DNA of 64,000 bases from Halicephalobus mephisto (taxonomy: Eukaryota; Nematoda; Chromadorea; Rhabditida; Panagrolaimidae): NCBI GenBank assembly GCA_009193035.1, contig SWDT01000154.1, positions 62,001-126,000 on the forward strand, written 5' to 3'. Below the pieces are notes generated by a model, which saw only the letters and a program-made list of their open reading frames with translations, was not told the origin of the DNA and made no database searches. The position numbers and the translations under genes were made by a program. Below are positions 11,099 to 22,660 of the stretch, one piece after another. The number at the start of each line of letters is the position of its first letter. Positions within the stretch are counted from its first letter, which is position 1.

Positions 11099-12937
11099 TT
11101 AGTTATTTCTATCCAAATACAGCTCAATGATGTGTTCGGTATGACTATCAAGATCCACACCTTGAAGATCTTTCAGGGTATTTTTGATTTCTTCTTCACT
11201 TCTCTTCAACGAAATAATGCGGATAACATAGTGGATTTTAGCATCAGTAAATCCTTCATTTCTCTCCCGGATTTTCAGGAGACGTTCATAGATTATAGGA
11301 AGAAGATTATCATAATTGAATGTTTGATCTTCTTGCTCTTCTGAATTTGGAAGTCGATGCTGACAAATGAGAAGTTTATCTTTGTATCTCTTTGATCCAC
11401 AGGCGCAGAAGAGGGTCATGTCTTTCTGAGAAATAAAGTCCCCGCACTTGACGCAAATCCACTTTTTCAAATATTGAGTGCATTCTTCTGGGCATTCTAG
11501 TTCTAGTAGACTTGAAGTATCCGGAACGTCGTCTGCCTTAGCTCCTTCCATGTCAACGAATCCAAAAAGAATCTTTTTGCTATTCTCATCCACGATGTAT
11601 ACTTCAATTGCTGTGTCATCATTGACCACTGGGAAGTTACTAAATTTGGTTATTTTGTGAAGTGTTTCAATAACTGGTTCAAATCCAGGAGGTGCAGCAA
11701 CAAAGGAACTCGTGCAATTGATCCATTCTCCGCTGACGTTTATTGGAAACCAATTGTTCAATTTTCCCATCAAAAGTATCATATCATCCGTAGTTCCCGG
11801 CAGATATTTCCCTTCATCGATATTGATCCCATTTTTGATTAAATACTTGATGTAAATGATGTAATAAGAGAAGAGTCCTTTTAGTATAGGATACATTTCC
11901 AAAAAGTCATCTTTGTTCATCGACTTGTAGTCACATTTTGCTTTCTCAAGGTTAAAGCAAATTTTAACTAGTGATTTTTCTTCAAACTCTAAAACAGAAA
12001 TAATATTCGGAAAGTTAGCTTTTTCCATCTTATTTTCAATTTTCCGGTAAACACAGTAGAGATATGAGAGGAAAATTCCAAATTCAATTTGATTACTGAT
12101 GGGAGTTTCTCGAATTCTTTGATCCAGTTTTTCACATTCAAAATAGATTGGAACATCGTACTGGGAATGTTGGTCTTCATCTAGTTCCTTCATAAACTTT
12201 AAGAGATTTTCTAGGTTCATTTCCGTAGTCTCATTATAGCTGATCAAAACTCTGCATTTGGTTTTCTTCTGGACTTCATTGAACCTTTGTTCTTTAAACA
12301 AGTCTACGATCTGGAAATATTTAATAAAAGATATTCGCAAAAAGAACCCATAAATATTCAAAATTGTTATCGATAAATCTTTTACTGTAACCAGAATTGT
12401 TGATTTTGCAGTGTCCTTTGAAATCTATCAAAGATAGAATTAAATTGGATTTGTTTTACTGATAAAGCCAATGTTGATAAAACCTCACCTCTTCTTTTTC
12501 CGTTGGAAAACCCGTTTTTGGAAACTGTACCCATAAATCCACACCGTAACTGATCCATCTTACGAAATGACTACAGTTGGATGGATACTTCGGAAGTTGC
12601 TTGGATCCTTCTCTTCTTTTGTAAAAATAACAATGAATATGCCAATATTCATTATCGTCAAGGACAATTCGAAAATCGAGGACTTTTTTACAAGTTGATT
12701 CCGATAAGAGACTTATATACTGCTGAAATTTCCACAATAAGTTTAGTTAACGAACAATAAACTGACCCAATGCGGAATTATAGTCGATGATAATGGAAAA
12801 GCGACGTACTTCCATATATTCTGAGGTTCCAATGTAACATTAGGGGATTTCTCTTCAACCGGCACTAGACGATTCAAGGACACATTGTATCCCCATCCTA
12901 ATTTACATTCACGACCATGACAATATCCTCGGCTCAT
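11099..12937 (-). CDS. Unknown-family protein A with C-terminal zinc ribbon, 538 aa
   Basis: Exons 12937-12767, 12722-12489 and 12310-11099 join in frame. I do not recognise the family. Residues ~6-20 carry the module 'CHGRECKLGWGYN'. Residues 58-135 (exon 2) end in '..NCSHFVRWISYGVDLWVQFPK'-type sequence that is conserved in genes B and C of this window. Residues ~136-400 are a helical, acidic region. Residues ~417-455 hold a probable zinc ribbon, W-x-C-x2-C-G ... C-x-C-G ... C-x-H. The protein ends with a ~75-residue helical tail including 'EHIIELYLDRNN'. There is no signal peptide or membrane segment, so it is probably intracellular. The first two exons match B and C in length (171/234 nt here) and in phase 0 junctions, which supports the start and splice choices. 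A's ATG gives a shorter N-terminus than B's. Confidence 0.7.
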
Positions 12938-13278
12938 TTTAACATTAAAAATAAAACAATGTTTTACTATAAGTCATAGAAAGAAGTAATCAATCGATAG
13001 TAGCAGTGGCTGAGTACATTGAAATAATCGATGCTTGAAGACTGATAAACAGCGATTTATCAAAAACTCAACAAAAATAATAGAGATATCAGTCTATTAA
13101 TCTGTCTACTTTTTCATAGTACAAATAATGCTTAAACACTTTCTTGTCTGTAGTAAAAACATCTTTTTTTAAAAGTATCTGAAAAATACAATCAAACAAA
13201 CTGCAAACTTTCTTTAGAAATCATGTTCTGAAAATTAAAAGAAAGTTTCAATCATTTTAACACTTATTTCAAAAAGTA

Positions 13279-13560
13279 ATGAGTCAACACATTTTTAAGA
13301 GGGATATGGAGAGAAATTCAAATGAAAACTTCCAAATTTATCCAATTTCTCGATATCGAACTTTTTTCTTTGAGCAACCTTTAAAAAATCATCCGCAATC
13401 CGTTATATCTGGAGTTGTAGATATTCATTCCATCGGTGTACTTACCCAAGTTCAAAACCCCCTTCTTGAGTCGTTTTTGAAGATTACAAACATTGTATTG
13501 ATCTCACACAAAAATGATATATACTATATAATGTATGGGAGCGTTAAAGATAATGCATGA
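13279..13560 (+). CDS. Hypothetical 93-aa frame
   Basis: An ATG-to-TGA frame with no recognisable domain, between genes A and the second Sre receptor. It has several Phe/Tyr-rich patches and a hydrophobic stretch near residues 65-80. It could be an exon of an unseen gene or a chance frame. Nothing nearby supports either. Confidence 0.2.
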   Translation: MSQHIFKRDMERNSNENFQIYPISRYRTFFFEQPLKNHPQSVISGVVDIHSIGVLTQVQNPLLESFLKITNIVLISHKNDIYYIMYGSVKDNA

Positions 13561-14590
13561 ATACATTGAATAAAGTGCATGAATACATTAAACTCAAATC
13601 ATAAAATAGTACATTGAAGTTTTTTTATATGTATTTTCAAATCCCAGAAGATCAGTTATAAGGATATAAAAATCCCCAAACTTCACTAACAATATAGATG
13701 ACTGTAAAAGGAATATTGTATTGCTTCCTAAAGGTTACTAGAAATGGTAAAACAAAGAAATTCATTGTTTTTATTGTAAGAAAAGAGTATAAACTGTTTT
13801 TATTGTTAAATTCAGGGACAATTAAATGAATTCATTATTCAAATGTTACATTCGACATTAGTTGTAAATTCTATTGTTTTTAAATTATTGAATATCGTAA
13901 TGAAACTCAAAACGGAAGTAATTTTCCATAAGTCACAGGTTTTGAATGAGCCATAAAACGTTTTGTAGCTCTTGGCAGGATATTGAAAATCTCCTTTTTA
14001 TTTTTGTAAAGCACCTTTCTGAAATAAGAAAATTAAATAAACGTAAAATTTCGTATTTCTTGTTGTGAAAAATATTTTCCATCTGTTTCCGAACTTTAAA
14101 TTATTCATTTTTAAAAAAAAATTATTTGTATTAACTTTATTAATTTTTATAATATTTAAGATTGAATATATTTTTCGCATCAATTACAAGTATTTAATTT
14201 TCCCAAAGAAATTCGAAATTCATAAAGATGAAAATCCTGAATTTTTGGATTTTCTTGTTTGAAAAAAGTCCTTAATAATGATAAAATATGTGTTTTAAAT
14301 TTGAATTGGAAGTAGACTAAAGTAATACATAATTAATGTTGAAATTTTGATTTAAGTAAAAACACTTTGAGTCAACATGGATATTTTTAGAAAATTTAAA
14401 AAAATAATAAAAATGAACATTTCAAAAGAACCAAAATAACACCGAAACAATCTTTCAATTAAATGTACTTTAGATGAACAGAATGTCTACAAATGTAAGG
14501 GAATCTGACCTATTCCCTTAATTGACGGTTGTTAACTCTTCGCTTTATTCCAGCAGTCAACAATACAAAATAGTTAAGAACAATTCTTCG

Positions 14591-14850
14591 CAGCTTGGTC
14601 TTGTTCCCTGTTTTCGCTTCTGAATTCCTCCGCTTCTGAAATCCTCTACTTCTGAATTCTTCCACTTCTGAATTCCTCCGCTTCTGAAATCCTGTGCTTC
14701 TGAATTCCTCCGTTTCTGAAATCCTCCGCTTCTGAATTTTTCCACTTCTGAAATCCTCCGATTCTGAATTCTTCCACTTCTGAATTCCTCCGCTTCTGAA
14801 TCCCTTCGTTTCTGAATTCCTCCGATTCTGAATTCCTCTGCTTCTGCCTG
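14591..14850. repeat. Minisatellite with 16-bp unit
   Basis: About sixteen tandem copies of the unit 'cttctgaattcctccg' and close variants (aaatcc, tcttcca). Because 16 is not a multiple of 3, any frame through it has a 16-residue period. Two minus-strand frames stay open across the array, which explains the long Glu/Arg-rich open frames there without implying a gene. Confidence 0.85.
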
Positions 14851-15035
14851 CTGCTTGGCGCGCAAGTTGAATTCCTGCATCTCAAGGGTTTTCGTGCTGA
14901 GTCTTCTCGCTTTTTGCGACAACAAACATTCTTAATCAAAAATCTCAAAAAATTATAAATTAATGGATATTTCAAATCCCTTAATCCCGTTTAAAAATTT
15001 AGAACCAATTTCCCAACTTTCTTTTTGCAATTTTA

Positions 15036-17077
15036 TTACTTCCACATTGTATTCATTTGTTTAAAGTACATATCTCCAGAATATCCCCCAGGCAACTTAG
15101 TGCCGAGAGCAGAGATTATGAATTTCTGATTCTGGTCTCCTGGAATGCTGCTTTCTCCAGAGTAAACTATATTTTTCTTTTTCTTCCGATTTATCTCTAC
15201 AATGGAAGTAATGATGAAATAGAGAATATAAGACTGAAAATCGGTCATTCATAATTGAATATACTGCAACAGCTTACCACGTAAAAGAACCCATTCGACG
15301 CATAGGGTCTGTCGGTTAAATTCACGAAGATCTTGTTAGTTAGAGGTCCTAGGGCCGCTATAAAAGTCATAATGACTATGTTTGGCATGATGTATCTGAG
15401 TATCCGGATATTCTCGACGATCTGATACCGATTTGTGAGATGGTATCTGGAGTTGAGGGCTTTGTGAAATGTGAGGTTTTGACGAATGAGGAAGAAAGTT
15501 GCCTACAAAAATGGCAATTGTTACAAAATACTGTATTTAATTTAATACACTCACTATGGCACAAAGGATATGGACAATCAGAGCGACAGCGGCTCGAAGA
15601 GAATAAGTGTCTGTTGGGACTGAAAATGAGTTCTAATTATTACTGTAATGAAAGTAACGTATAATTCAAATTTGCAAACTGATAATTTTTGTCCTGAATC
15701 TGAAGAAAACTTTCTTACTGTCTGACATCCTACGTATTCTCATTTTTCGAAATTTCTTTAGTTTTTTTATAAAAGAACATTAAACATCAGTTCAAAAGTA
15801 TAAAAACATCGAAATCAAATTAGGAATAAAAACTTGGAATTTGTCTGCAACATCCGGACAGGTTGACTTGTCTAATTTTCGATCCAAAATCCAACTAGAC
15901 TTGGATATCGAACATTTCACAAATCTCAACACGGATTTCTGATTTGAATTCATTCATTTTTATTTTTTTATTCATAATTTTTATAAATTTTGAATAAAAT
16001 CTATGACTAAGATAATCGAAGAAAAATTTAAATTTCGTTTTTGCGGAGAAATTTCTATCGTATTAACTACAGTAATCGCATGAATAAGACAAAATTAGCC
16101 AAAGGCGTTTTCAAAATTATTCAAATTGAAGTTTTGTGAAACTTTAAACAATGAAATAATTAGTGAATATTTTTGAATAAAATCCATAAAAAAGTTTGTT
16201 TCAAAAGTTTTGTTAATTTTGGTTTTTAATCATTGATTTCATCCAAAACACATTTTTTTGCATTACCGTAATTGTTTTTATTTAATTTCTAAAAATGGAA
16301 AATAACGAATACAAAAAGCTAAAAAACAACTGCGAACATTTGCAACAAATTTTGATACATTTTTGAATTTATAAAATACATTTTTGAATTTATAAAATAG
16401 ATTTTTGAATTTACGAAATACATCTATGTCGAGATTTAAAAAGTAATTAACATCAGAATCAAAGTAAAATTGAATTTTGGCGCAATAATTAAATAAAACA
16501 ACCTGTCTCAATGTTGCAAGTAAATTGCAAATTTTTGTTCCTACTTTGATTTTGATGTCGACATCTTTATAGACTTTGACATGCCTTGTTTTTTAATTAT
16601 TTTGACTTTAAAATCCTAAAAAAACAAACTTATCGTCGGCGTCAGAGCCAGGAAGACACACATGCAGATACAAACCCATGCGACAAGAATCGCGATTCTT
16701 TGATTCGAAAACTCCTGATATTTCTTTAAGAATATTGTGGCGATTATTCTGTCGACACATTGCACGACGAGAATAGCTCTCATCAAGTTCCCTCCGAAGG
16801 CCTGGATCATTCTGCAGATGTCGAAAGTTTGGGTTTCAGGAGCTTCCAGATATCCGACAGCTCCCGCAATCGTCGCCACTGGAACAATGTAAGTAACAGG
16901 TACTGTGATATTCGTGAAAGTCCTCAAACAAGGATTCAGCAAGTTCTTACGTGGGTTATCTTGTTTAAAATAAAACATATCTAAGAACTTCAGAAGAATG
17001 GCGACAACAGAAAAGACGATGTTGGTGATGAGGATGGTCCTTTCGATGACGATACAAGTTGAGATTTGCAGAGTCAT
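15036..17077 (-). CDS. Sre-family 7TM chemoreceptor (copy 2)
   Basis: Four exons (17077-16630, 15619-15555, 15502-15278, 15233-15036) splice in frame to about 311 aa. Seven hydrophobic segments are visible. Helix 3 is followed by 'CVDRIIATIFLKKYQ', equivalent to the motif in copy 1. The loop before helix 6 reads 'NRYQIVENIRILRY', closely matching 'TRCQIVENIKILLI' in copy 1. The C-terminus is 'DMYFKQMNTMWK', the Sre-type Y-F-x-Q-x-x-x-x-W ending. It differs from copy 1 by one additional intron splitting the helix 5 region and by a short Lys-rich run after helix 7. Donor GTTTGT of the first intron is non-consensus but is required by frame. Expected role: odorant or pheromone receptor in sensory neurons. 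The two receptors are 10 kb apart on the same strand, suggesting local duplication with later insertion between them. Confidence 0.75.
16348..16425. repeat. 21-bp tandem repeat in Sre copy 2 intron
   Basis: Three-plus copies of 'acatttttgaatttataaa' plus AT within the ~1 kb first intron (15620-16629). The remainder of the intron is AT-rich, with nothing else recognised. Confidence 0.7.
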
Positions 17078-18282
17078 TTAGATTTTTGAATTTAATCTTC
17101 TGGTTGAGGTCATAGGACGAAAATAACTGTGAAGTAATTTTCTAAACGTTTTAGGAATAAACAAGTTCGTAAATCTCACGTCAAAAATGAGTTCTAATTT
17201 TGCAAAAAACGAAAACTTGGTCGAGGAAATCTAGGTAATCTATTGAATTATAACTTTGGTTTTAATTATTTTCATTAATAAATTATAAGGATAAAAAACA
17301 ATAAAAACCTTTTTTATGGTGGAAAAAAATATGATATCAATGATGAATTAAAAAAGTAAAAATTAATTGCGTGACGGTCAGATGATAAAAAATTTTAAAA
17401 CTGAGATTAATGAAATACAACATGATTTTTGCAATTCTGCCAGATGGTGTCCCAGACAAACAATTGAATTTAAAAAAGTAATTCCAAAAATTTAGAAAAC
17501 ATAATAATCGAAATTTCATATATCAAATAAAATTTTATTTGTCTCAAAACTAACTTAACAGTCCTCTTCACGAAAATTTAATTTCAAAAATACATAGTCC
17601 GAACTTTACTTTTTTACAATTTAAATTTTCAAAATCTTTATGGCCAATTTAAGAATTTCTTAGAAGTAAAGTTTTCGGTCGTAATAAATTTTGGTCCTTC
17701 CCACATTTTTGGTTTTTTTCCGTCAAAAAAAAATTATAAAAAATTACAAATTTCTGTCTCTGAAAAATTACTAAATCGAACATAAAAATTCCAAATATTG
17801 GATTTACTGTAATTAGTTAACTTAATGATTATACAATTATTTATCTTTCGAACATTTATGAGAAATGTAAGTAGTAAAAAATACTAACCTAAATCTAAGA
17901 ACAGTAACAATTGCATTTGTCGTGGACCCTGATGTAGTTCATATTTATTCTAGTACAGCAAGATTACGGTACAATATAGATGTCCGAAACTTAGGGGAGC
18001 AATAGATTAATATAGGGAATAAACACAACAAGATACAAGACAAACTTAGCCAGTAATAACGGTTTCTGCTATGTAGTAATGGGGAATTTAGCGGCTTCCT
18101 TAAGCACTGAATTTCCGAGCCTCAGTTGACTCGCTCTCAAAAAAACGAACTTTTATGGACTTCTGAGGATCTCACGTTGGAACCAGATTCGTGTTCCACA
18201 ACAACATTAGAATGAGCAAGTTCGAGTTTAAATGCTCTTGATCAGATGAACTGTGAGTGTTTAGAGGAGTTTGTAGTTATTT

Positions 18283-18635
18283 ATTGTACAAAAATTGTAA
18301 CTTGTTTGTTGCAAAAATATGACAAACTACTTTCGTCATAAGAGATCCAGTCATCTTTGTGTAATTCTCAATGTAATTTTCAGAATTATTCATTTCTGAA
18401 TTCAACTTTTTGGAACTTCGAAATTGATCATTTTTTTCGAACTCGACAGCTCTGATAAATCGTGTCAAATACGACGAATACGTTGTAGTTTTTGTCATGT
18501 TTTATTATTCATAGAAACCGTAGCCGTTGTTTATTTTTTTCTCAGAGTTGGTAATTTTTACGAAAATAAAATTTAATAGTGACTTATTGCATTTTTTACT
18601 GTAGTAAAAGTCATGCTTTTTTGTATGTAGTTTAA
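18283..18635. mobile_element. Long MITE family 1 copy (divergent)
   Basis: The left end 'ttgtacaaaaattgtaac' and the right end 'aaaagtcatgcttttttgta' are inverted relatives of the family termini. The interior has 'tttaatagtgactta' as in other copies. At about 350 bp it is twice the length of the others. Confidence 0.4.
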
Positions 18636-18754
18636 AGCTAAATAGGAAGGTTAAAGAACAAGTAAAATTTGCTTGACCTTTCCTTATTTTACAAACATAA
18701 TCATCGTTTTATTTCCAATTAAGGAAGTCTGGGGCTGTAACCACTGCCCCCGTC

Positions 18755-18950
18755 TCGTGAAATTCGACAATCAGAAGTCGAAATTTGGACTTTTCACGTT
18801 AAAACAACATTTGCAAATTTCTTCCGTTTCACAAAGTTAAATTACCTAAATCGACATCTGGATTTTTCAAAATATGACTTGCAAGTTATATACTATTACA
18901 AAAAGTCAAAATTTCAACTTTGAATTTCATTAATTTTCATAAAAACGGAA
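18755..18950. mobile_element. MITE family 2 copy
   Basis: It contains 'agtcgaaatttggactttt' at the left and 'aaaaagtcaaaatttcaac' toward the right in inverted orientation, resembling the ends at 2590 and 42950. Confidence 0.4.
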
Positions 18951-19194
18951 TCCAGGATGTTTGTTATTTTAATTTACAATCGTTTTTAAAACTCTAAAAA
19001 GATTTATAACTTCAAAAATAATTTCATTTTTAAGAAAGATTTTTTTCCAATTAACAGCAATCACCGTATTAATAAAACAAAATTAACTAAAAACAGTTTC
19101 TTAAATTTTTTAATCGTTATGTCTTCTATATGGTGATCGGTATTTTTATAAAAGTGAAAATTTTATGCCACCCGGAATAACATAAAATTAAAAA

Positions 19195-21206
19195 TTACAC
19201 TTTGCTGAATGAGGCCGAAAAACTAGCGGCCATGGTGTCGCTTGGCATCATCGAAACCAGTCTTTCTTCGTCTGATTCAAATTCTTCGTCTGTGCTGAAG
19301 TCCAATTCAGAAGCAATGGAGACTGATTTCGCATCTTCTTGTTTTCCATCTACAGTATTTTCAATATCGATTTCGTTCAACTCGATTGGTTCTTGAATTT
19401 TGGTCTTGTTTTTTGTAGAATCCGTAGGTTTTCGTTCTGAATTGGAGTTTCTAGATTTTCGTCCTGAAACAGAATGACTACTTTTCTGTGTAGTCTTTCT
19501 GGACGAAATTGGCGCAGGAGTTACTTTGTTTCTACAGTAGGAAATTACAGAATAAACGACAGAGATGAGGAAAATCAGAGCGATAAGTGCATGAAGAGCA
19601 CTGTAGACGAGAAATGCTTCTCTCACCTGCATCCCCAACCCCCTCTTGTCCGTCACAACCCTCGTTATGGTCGACTGCATAATGAGGGCTATGAAAGAAT
19701 TGACTCCGAACACCAACCCGTAACTGTCCGTCACCATCTTCTTAGCGATGTTCCACTGGGCGATGGTGATCATGACTTGGTAGAAGCTCCTGTAGAGGAT
19801 GTAACAGGCGTACATCAGATAAACCGTATTAGCCTGGGAATAAAGAATCAAGAATACAGTATCCAAACTAGATATAATCACGAGGGTGGTTTCTCCCCAT
19901 TTGTCCCAGTTGATAGAAAAACTGTTCATCAACAGAATTAACACTGTGGCAGTAAAAGTGTAACCAGCGTCGGCGAAGGCGTTCAGAGGAGCTTCATCTC
20001 CGACCTGAACTTGTCCGAACAAAGTCTGAGAATACTGAGCCACCTGGAGGGCCATGCAGGTCGTCATCGCCCACCAGAAGGACCATTTCCGGATGAAGCC
20101 GTTGGAGTAGATCTTGACAAAATCAGATCTTAACTTCCTTAATCGATACAGTACATATTCGAAAAACGAAGTAGGCAAAGGAGAATGAGCTTTACGCGAT
20201 TTTTTCTTAGATTGTTCGATGGAAATATTGTTGACAATGTGTCTCCAATCGACCCTGGGCATGAGGAAGCAGAACACGACAGCGACACAAGGGACGCAGA
20301 AAGCAATTAAGTTGAGAGTTCTGTAAGTTCCAAGATGGAACAAAATAAGTAGTTGGGCGAAAACATAGCCTCCAGTTCTGCCGGCCATGGTGCCAGCACG
20401 GGTCCACGACGTCAACCTAGAAATGCACCACTACTCAAAATAACCCATAATCACTGCTTTTAAATATCCATATATAAATTTTAAATTTTCATATATCAAA
20501 TTCGAATAACTTTTTATAGTTCGGAAAACAAACTTTATCTAATTTTTATACTTTTTTAATATATGGACTTAAATATTGTTACATAAAAGTTGGGAATTAA
20601 CACGTGAAATTTTGACTTTTTAAATTTCAGATTTTCGTAGAAATGTCCTACGTTGGGGATTTTCCCTAGATGAGATAAAGTTAAACTTACTTCTTGTACT
20701 GGTCTTTATCAAGTCTTCCGTAAATATAGCTGAAAAACGCTACTTCTGAAGCGGTAGCGACGCCGTACATGGCTTGGCCGATCTGTTGCGAAAAAACATT
20801 GTTCGTAAACACCAAAGTGAATCTATAGGCAAATTGCCCGAGGATTTCGAGGTACATTATCGGTTTGTATAGAAGGATATCCGTGAAAAGGAATATAGGA
20901 ATAATGACGACCAAGTAAGCATATGCAGAATAAGGATAAATCTGGAAAAATTACAAATATTAAAATCGGAATTTTCAAGGAAAATCAAGTTCTTACTTCG
21001 CCGTTCAAAGTTTCTGCGGTGTAGTTCAAAAACTCAGTTTGGTACTTGTACATGAAGGGCTCTCCGACTTTGATTTCCTTCATTATGGAATACAGTACCA
21101 GCAAAGCAGGAAGAAAATAAACCCATCGGCCTTGTTTGGCTACTGTAGAAATTTGACGAAGATTTCCGGAAATTTTTTTCATTCCAGAATCGATTTCTTC
21201 AGACAT
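19195..21206 (-). CDS. SLC19 family folate/thiamine transporter (folt-like), 560 aa
   Basis: Exons 21206-20997, 20941-20691 and 20416-19195 join in frame. The product is a polytopic membrane protein of the reduced folate carrier family. Helix 1-like 'WVYFLPALLVLYSIMKEI' is followed by 'YPYSAYAYLVVIIPIFLFT', 'KPIMYLEILGQFAYRFTL', and the family-typical 'VATASEVAFFSYIYG' and 'LTSWTRAGTMAGRTGGY'. About twelve membrane segments are expected. The C-terminal ~110 residues are a cytosolic Ser/Glu-rich tail. It imports a water-soluble vitamin (folate or thiamine) across the plasma membrane; substrate cannot be decided from sequence alone. C. elegans has three such genes (folt-1 to folt-3), and I do not assign which. 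ATG 21206 is preferred: a likely trans-splice acceptor (TTCTTCAG) lies 36 nt upstream. Confidence 0.88.
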
Positions 21207-22077
21207 GTTTGATTTTTGACGAAAACCGAATTTTAAAACAGACTGAAGAACTTTGAACAAAGATAAATTTTAAAATCAAAGTTTTTTCGGTAATCAATCA
21301 AATTTCTCATTTGTTGCATCTATTCTTATGAAATCAATTCTGATGTGCGATCGATCACAATCCATGAATCAAACAACGATGTCAAAAAACCACCACAAGA
21401 TTAACGATAAATAACTTTGAATTTTAAAAATTCAAAAATTCAAAAAATTTAAAAAAATTGAATTTTTCCGGTTTTTTAAAATTTATTTTAAAAAATTTAA
21501 AATTTTGTTTTTATAATTGTTATCTTGGAAAATAATTATAAAATTAAAAAAAGTACTTTTTTCATATAAAGTTGGAATTTTTCGGAATCTTTGAAAAACA
21601 ATTTTTTTCAAAATTGAAGTATAAAAAAGTTTATTTTTTTGTGAAAGTTATGTTTTCTCAAAGAATTGAATTTTTTTAACGAAAAAGTTACAATTTTTTG
21701 AAAAAATCATTTGCGATTTGGTTTTAGCAAAGTTGATGGTCAAAGTTCCAGATCAAAATTCGGACTTTCTGTATTACGATATGACCTGCAAGTCATATTT
21801 TGAAAAACCTAGATGTCAAATTTTAACCATTGATTTAGGTCAAACAATTTCTTGAAACAGAAAAATTCCTGAACATTGTCAGCATGGAAATTACAAATTT
21901 CAATGTTAAACTTTGGTAATCAACTTTAATATGAAGTATAGTACGAGTCTTGGAGAACAAGTATCATATGCCCAAGTAAAAAACCGTAAATGATACAGTT
22001 CTGACTTTGGAGTGTGTATTGCAGAGGGATAAGAATGAAGGGAAGTCATTTATTGAAATAGCCATACAACATACATC

Positions 22078-22190
22078 GAACATCAATAACATCAATAACA
22101 ATAATAACATCAATAACACCAATAACACCAATAACACCAATAACAATAATAACATCAATAACATCAATAACAATAGTGACAATAACTCTA
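22078..22190. repeat. (AAC/AAT/ATC)n simple repeat
   Basis: Imperfect trinucleotide/hexanucleotide array of 'aataacatcaataac' and 'aataacaccaataac' units. It produces long Asn-rich and Leu-rich frames on opposite strands that should not be read as genes. Confidence 0.9.
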
Positions 22191-22389
22191 ACGCTGGTGT
22201 CCTACATTACTACTGTAATCATATCGGGACACAGAATTCAAAGAAGACGTCTATTTAAAGCGAAACAACCTTAATTCCCAACAGTCAGTGGAACCTGACG
22301 ATAGTTACTTATTTTGGAATAAAGACTTTTCAGATTATAGTTCTGTAAGTTTATTTTATTATTTTTAATGCCAATGTACCATTCTCGGT

Positions 22390-22660
22390 AAGATTCGTAA
22401 TCATGTCAGACCTCTTACCTTCCGATTTCAATTTGATGATAGTAACTGTCACTATAAAGTCATGATGATCAAAACTCTGGAGAAACTTTCTTCTCTTAAA
22501 GAACTACATGTTGGTTCCTGGGAAGGCGTCCATTTCGAAGAGGATTTTTTCCAAGTAGATAGATATTGTCATGTTGAAGTTTATTGCCCTTAAGAAACTA
22601 CGGGATATCAAGGTTCTCAACACCAAGAAGTTCAGAATTCTAGTGAAGTTTACTATTTTT
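22390..22660 (+). pseudogene. Frameshifted LRR/F-box-associated-like remnant
   Basis: One frame reads 'RFQFDDSNCHYKVMMIK' then 'TLEKLSSLKELHVGSW' and stops near 22592. A different frame continues 'ALKKLRDIKVLNTKKFRI', the next expected L..L..I repeat. The frame change and stop suggest a broken gene. It resembles the remnant at about 8266-8390. No F-box motif is visible. Confidence 0.35.

Larger units (their letters stand above)
17078..19194. other. Intergenic stretch with two MITE copies
   Basis: No supported gene. It contains a long divergent MITE family 1 copy (about 18283-18635) and a family 2 copy (about 18755-18950). A block at about 17920-18260 has higher GC than the surroundings and looks like an unidentified repeat or regulatory DNA. 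Confidence 0.45.

Noticed and set aside
14591..14850. CRISPR-like regular repeat array
   Set aside because: The repeats are contiguous, with no unique spacers, and the genome is eukaryotic.
14557..14975. Two overlapping minus-strand frames with Glu/Arg repeats
   Set aside because: They arise from the 16-bp tandem array; no splice structure or non-repeat domain supports a gene.
21964..22258. Poly-Leu and poly-Asn frames
   Set aside because: Opposite-strand readings of a simple AAC/AAT/ATC repeat.
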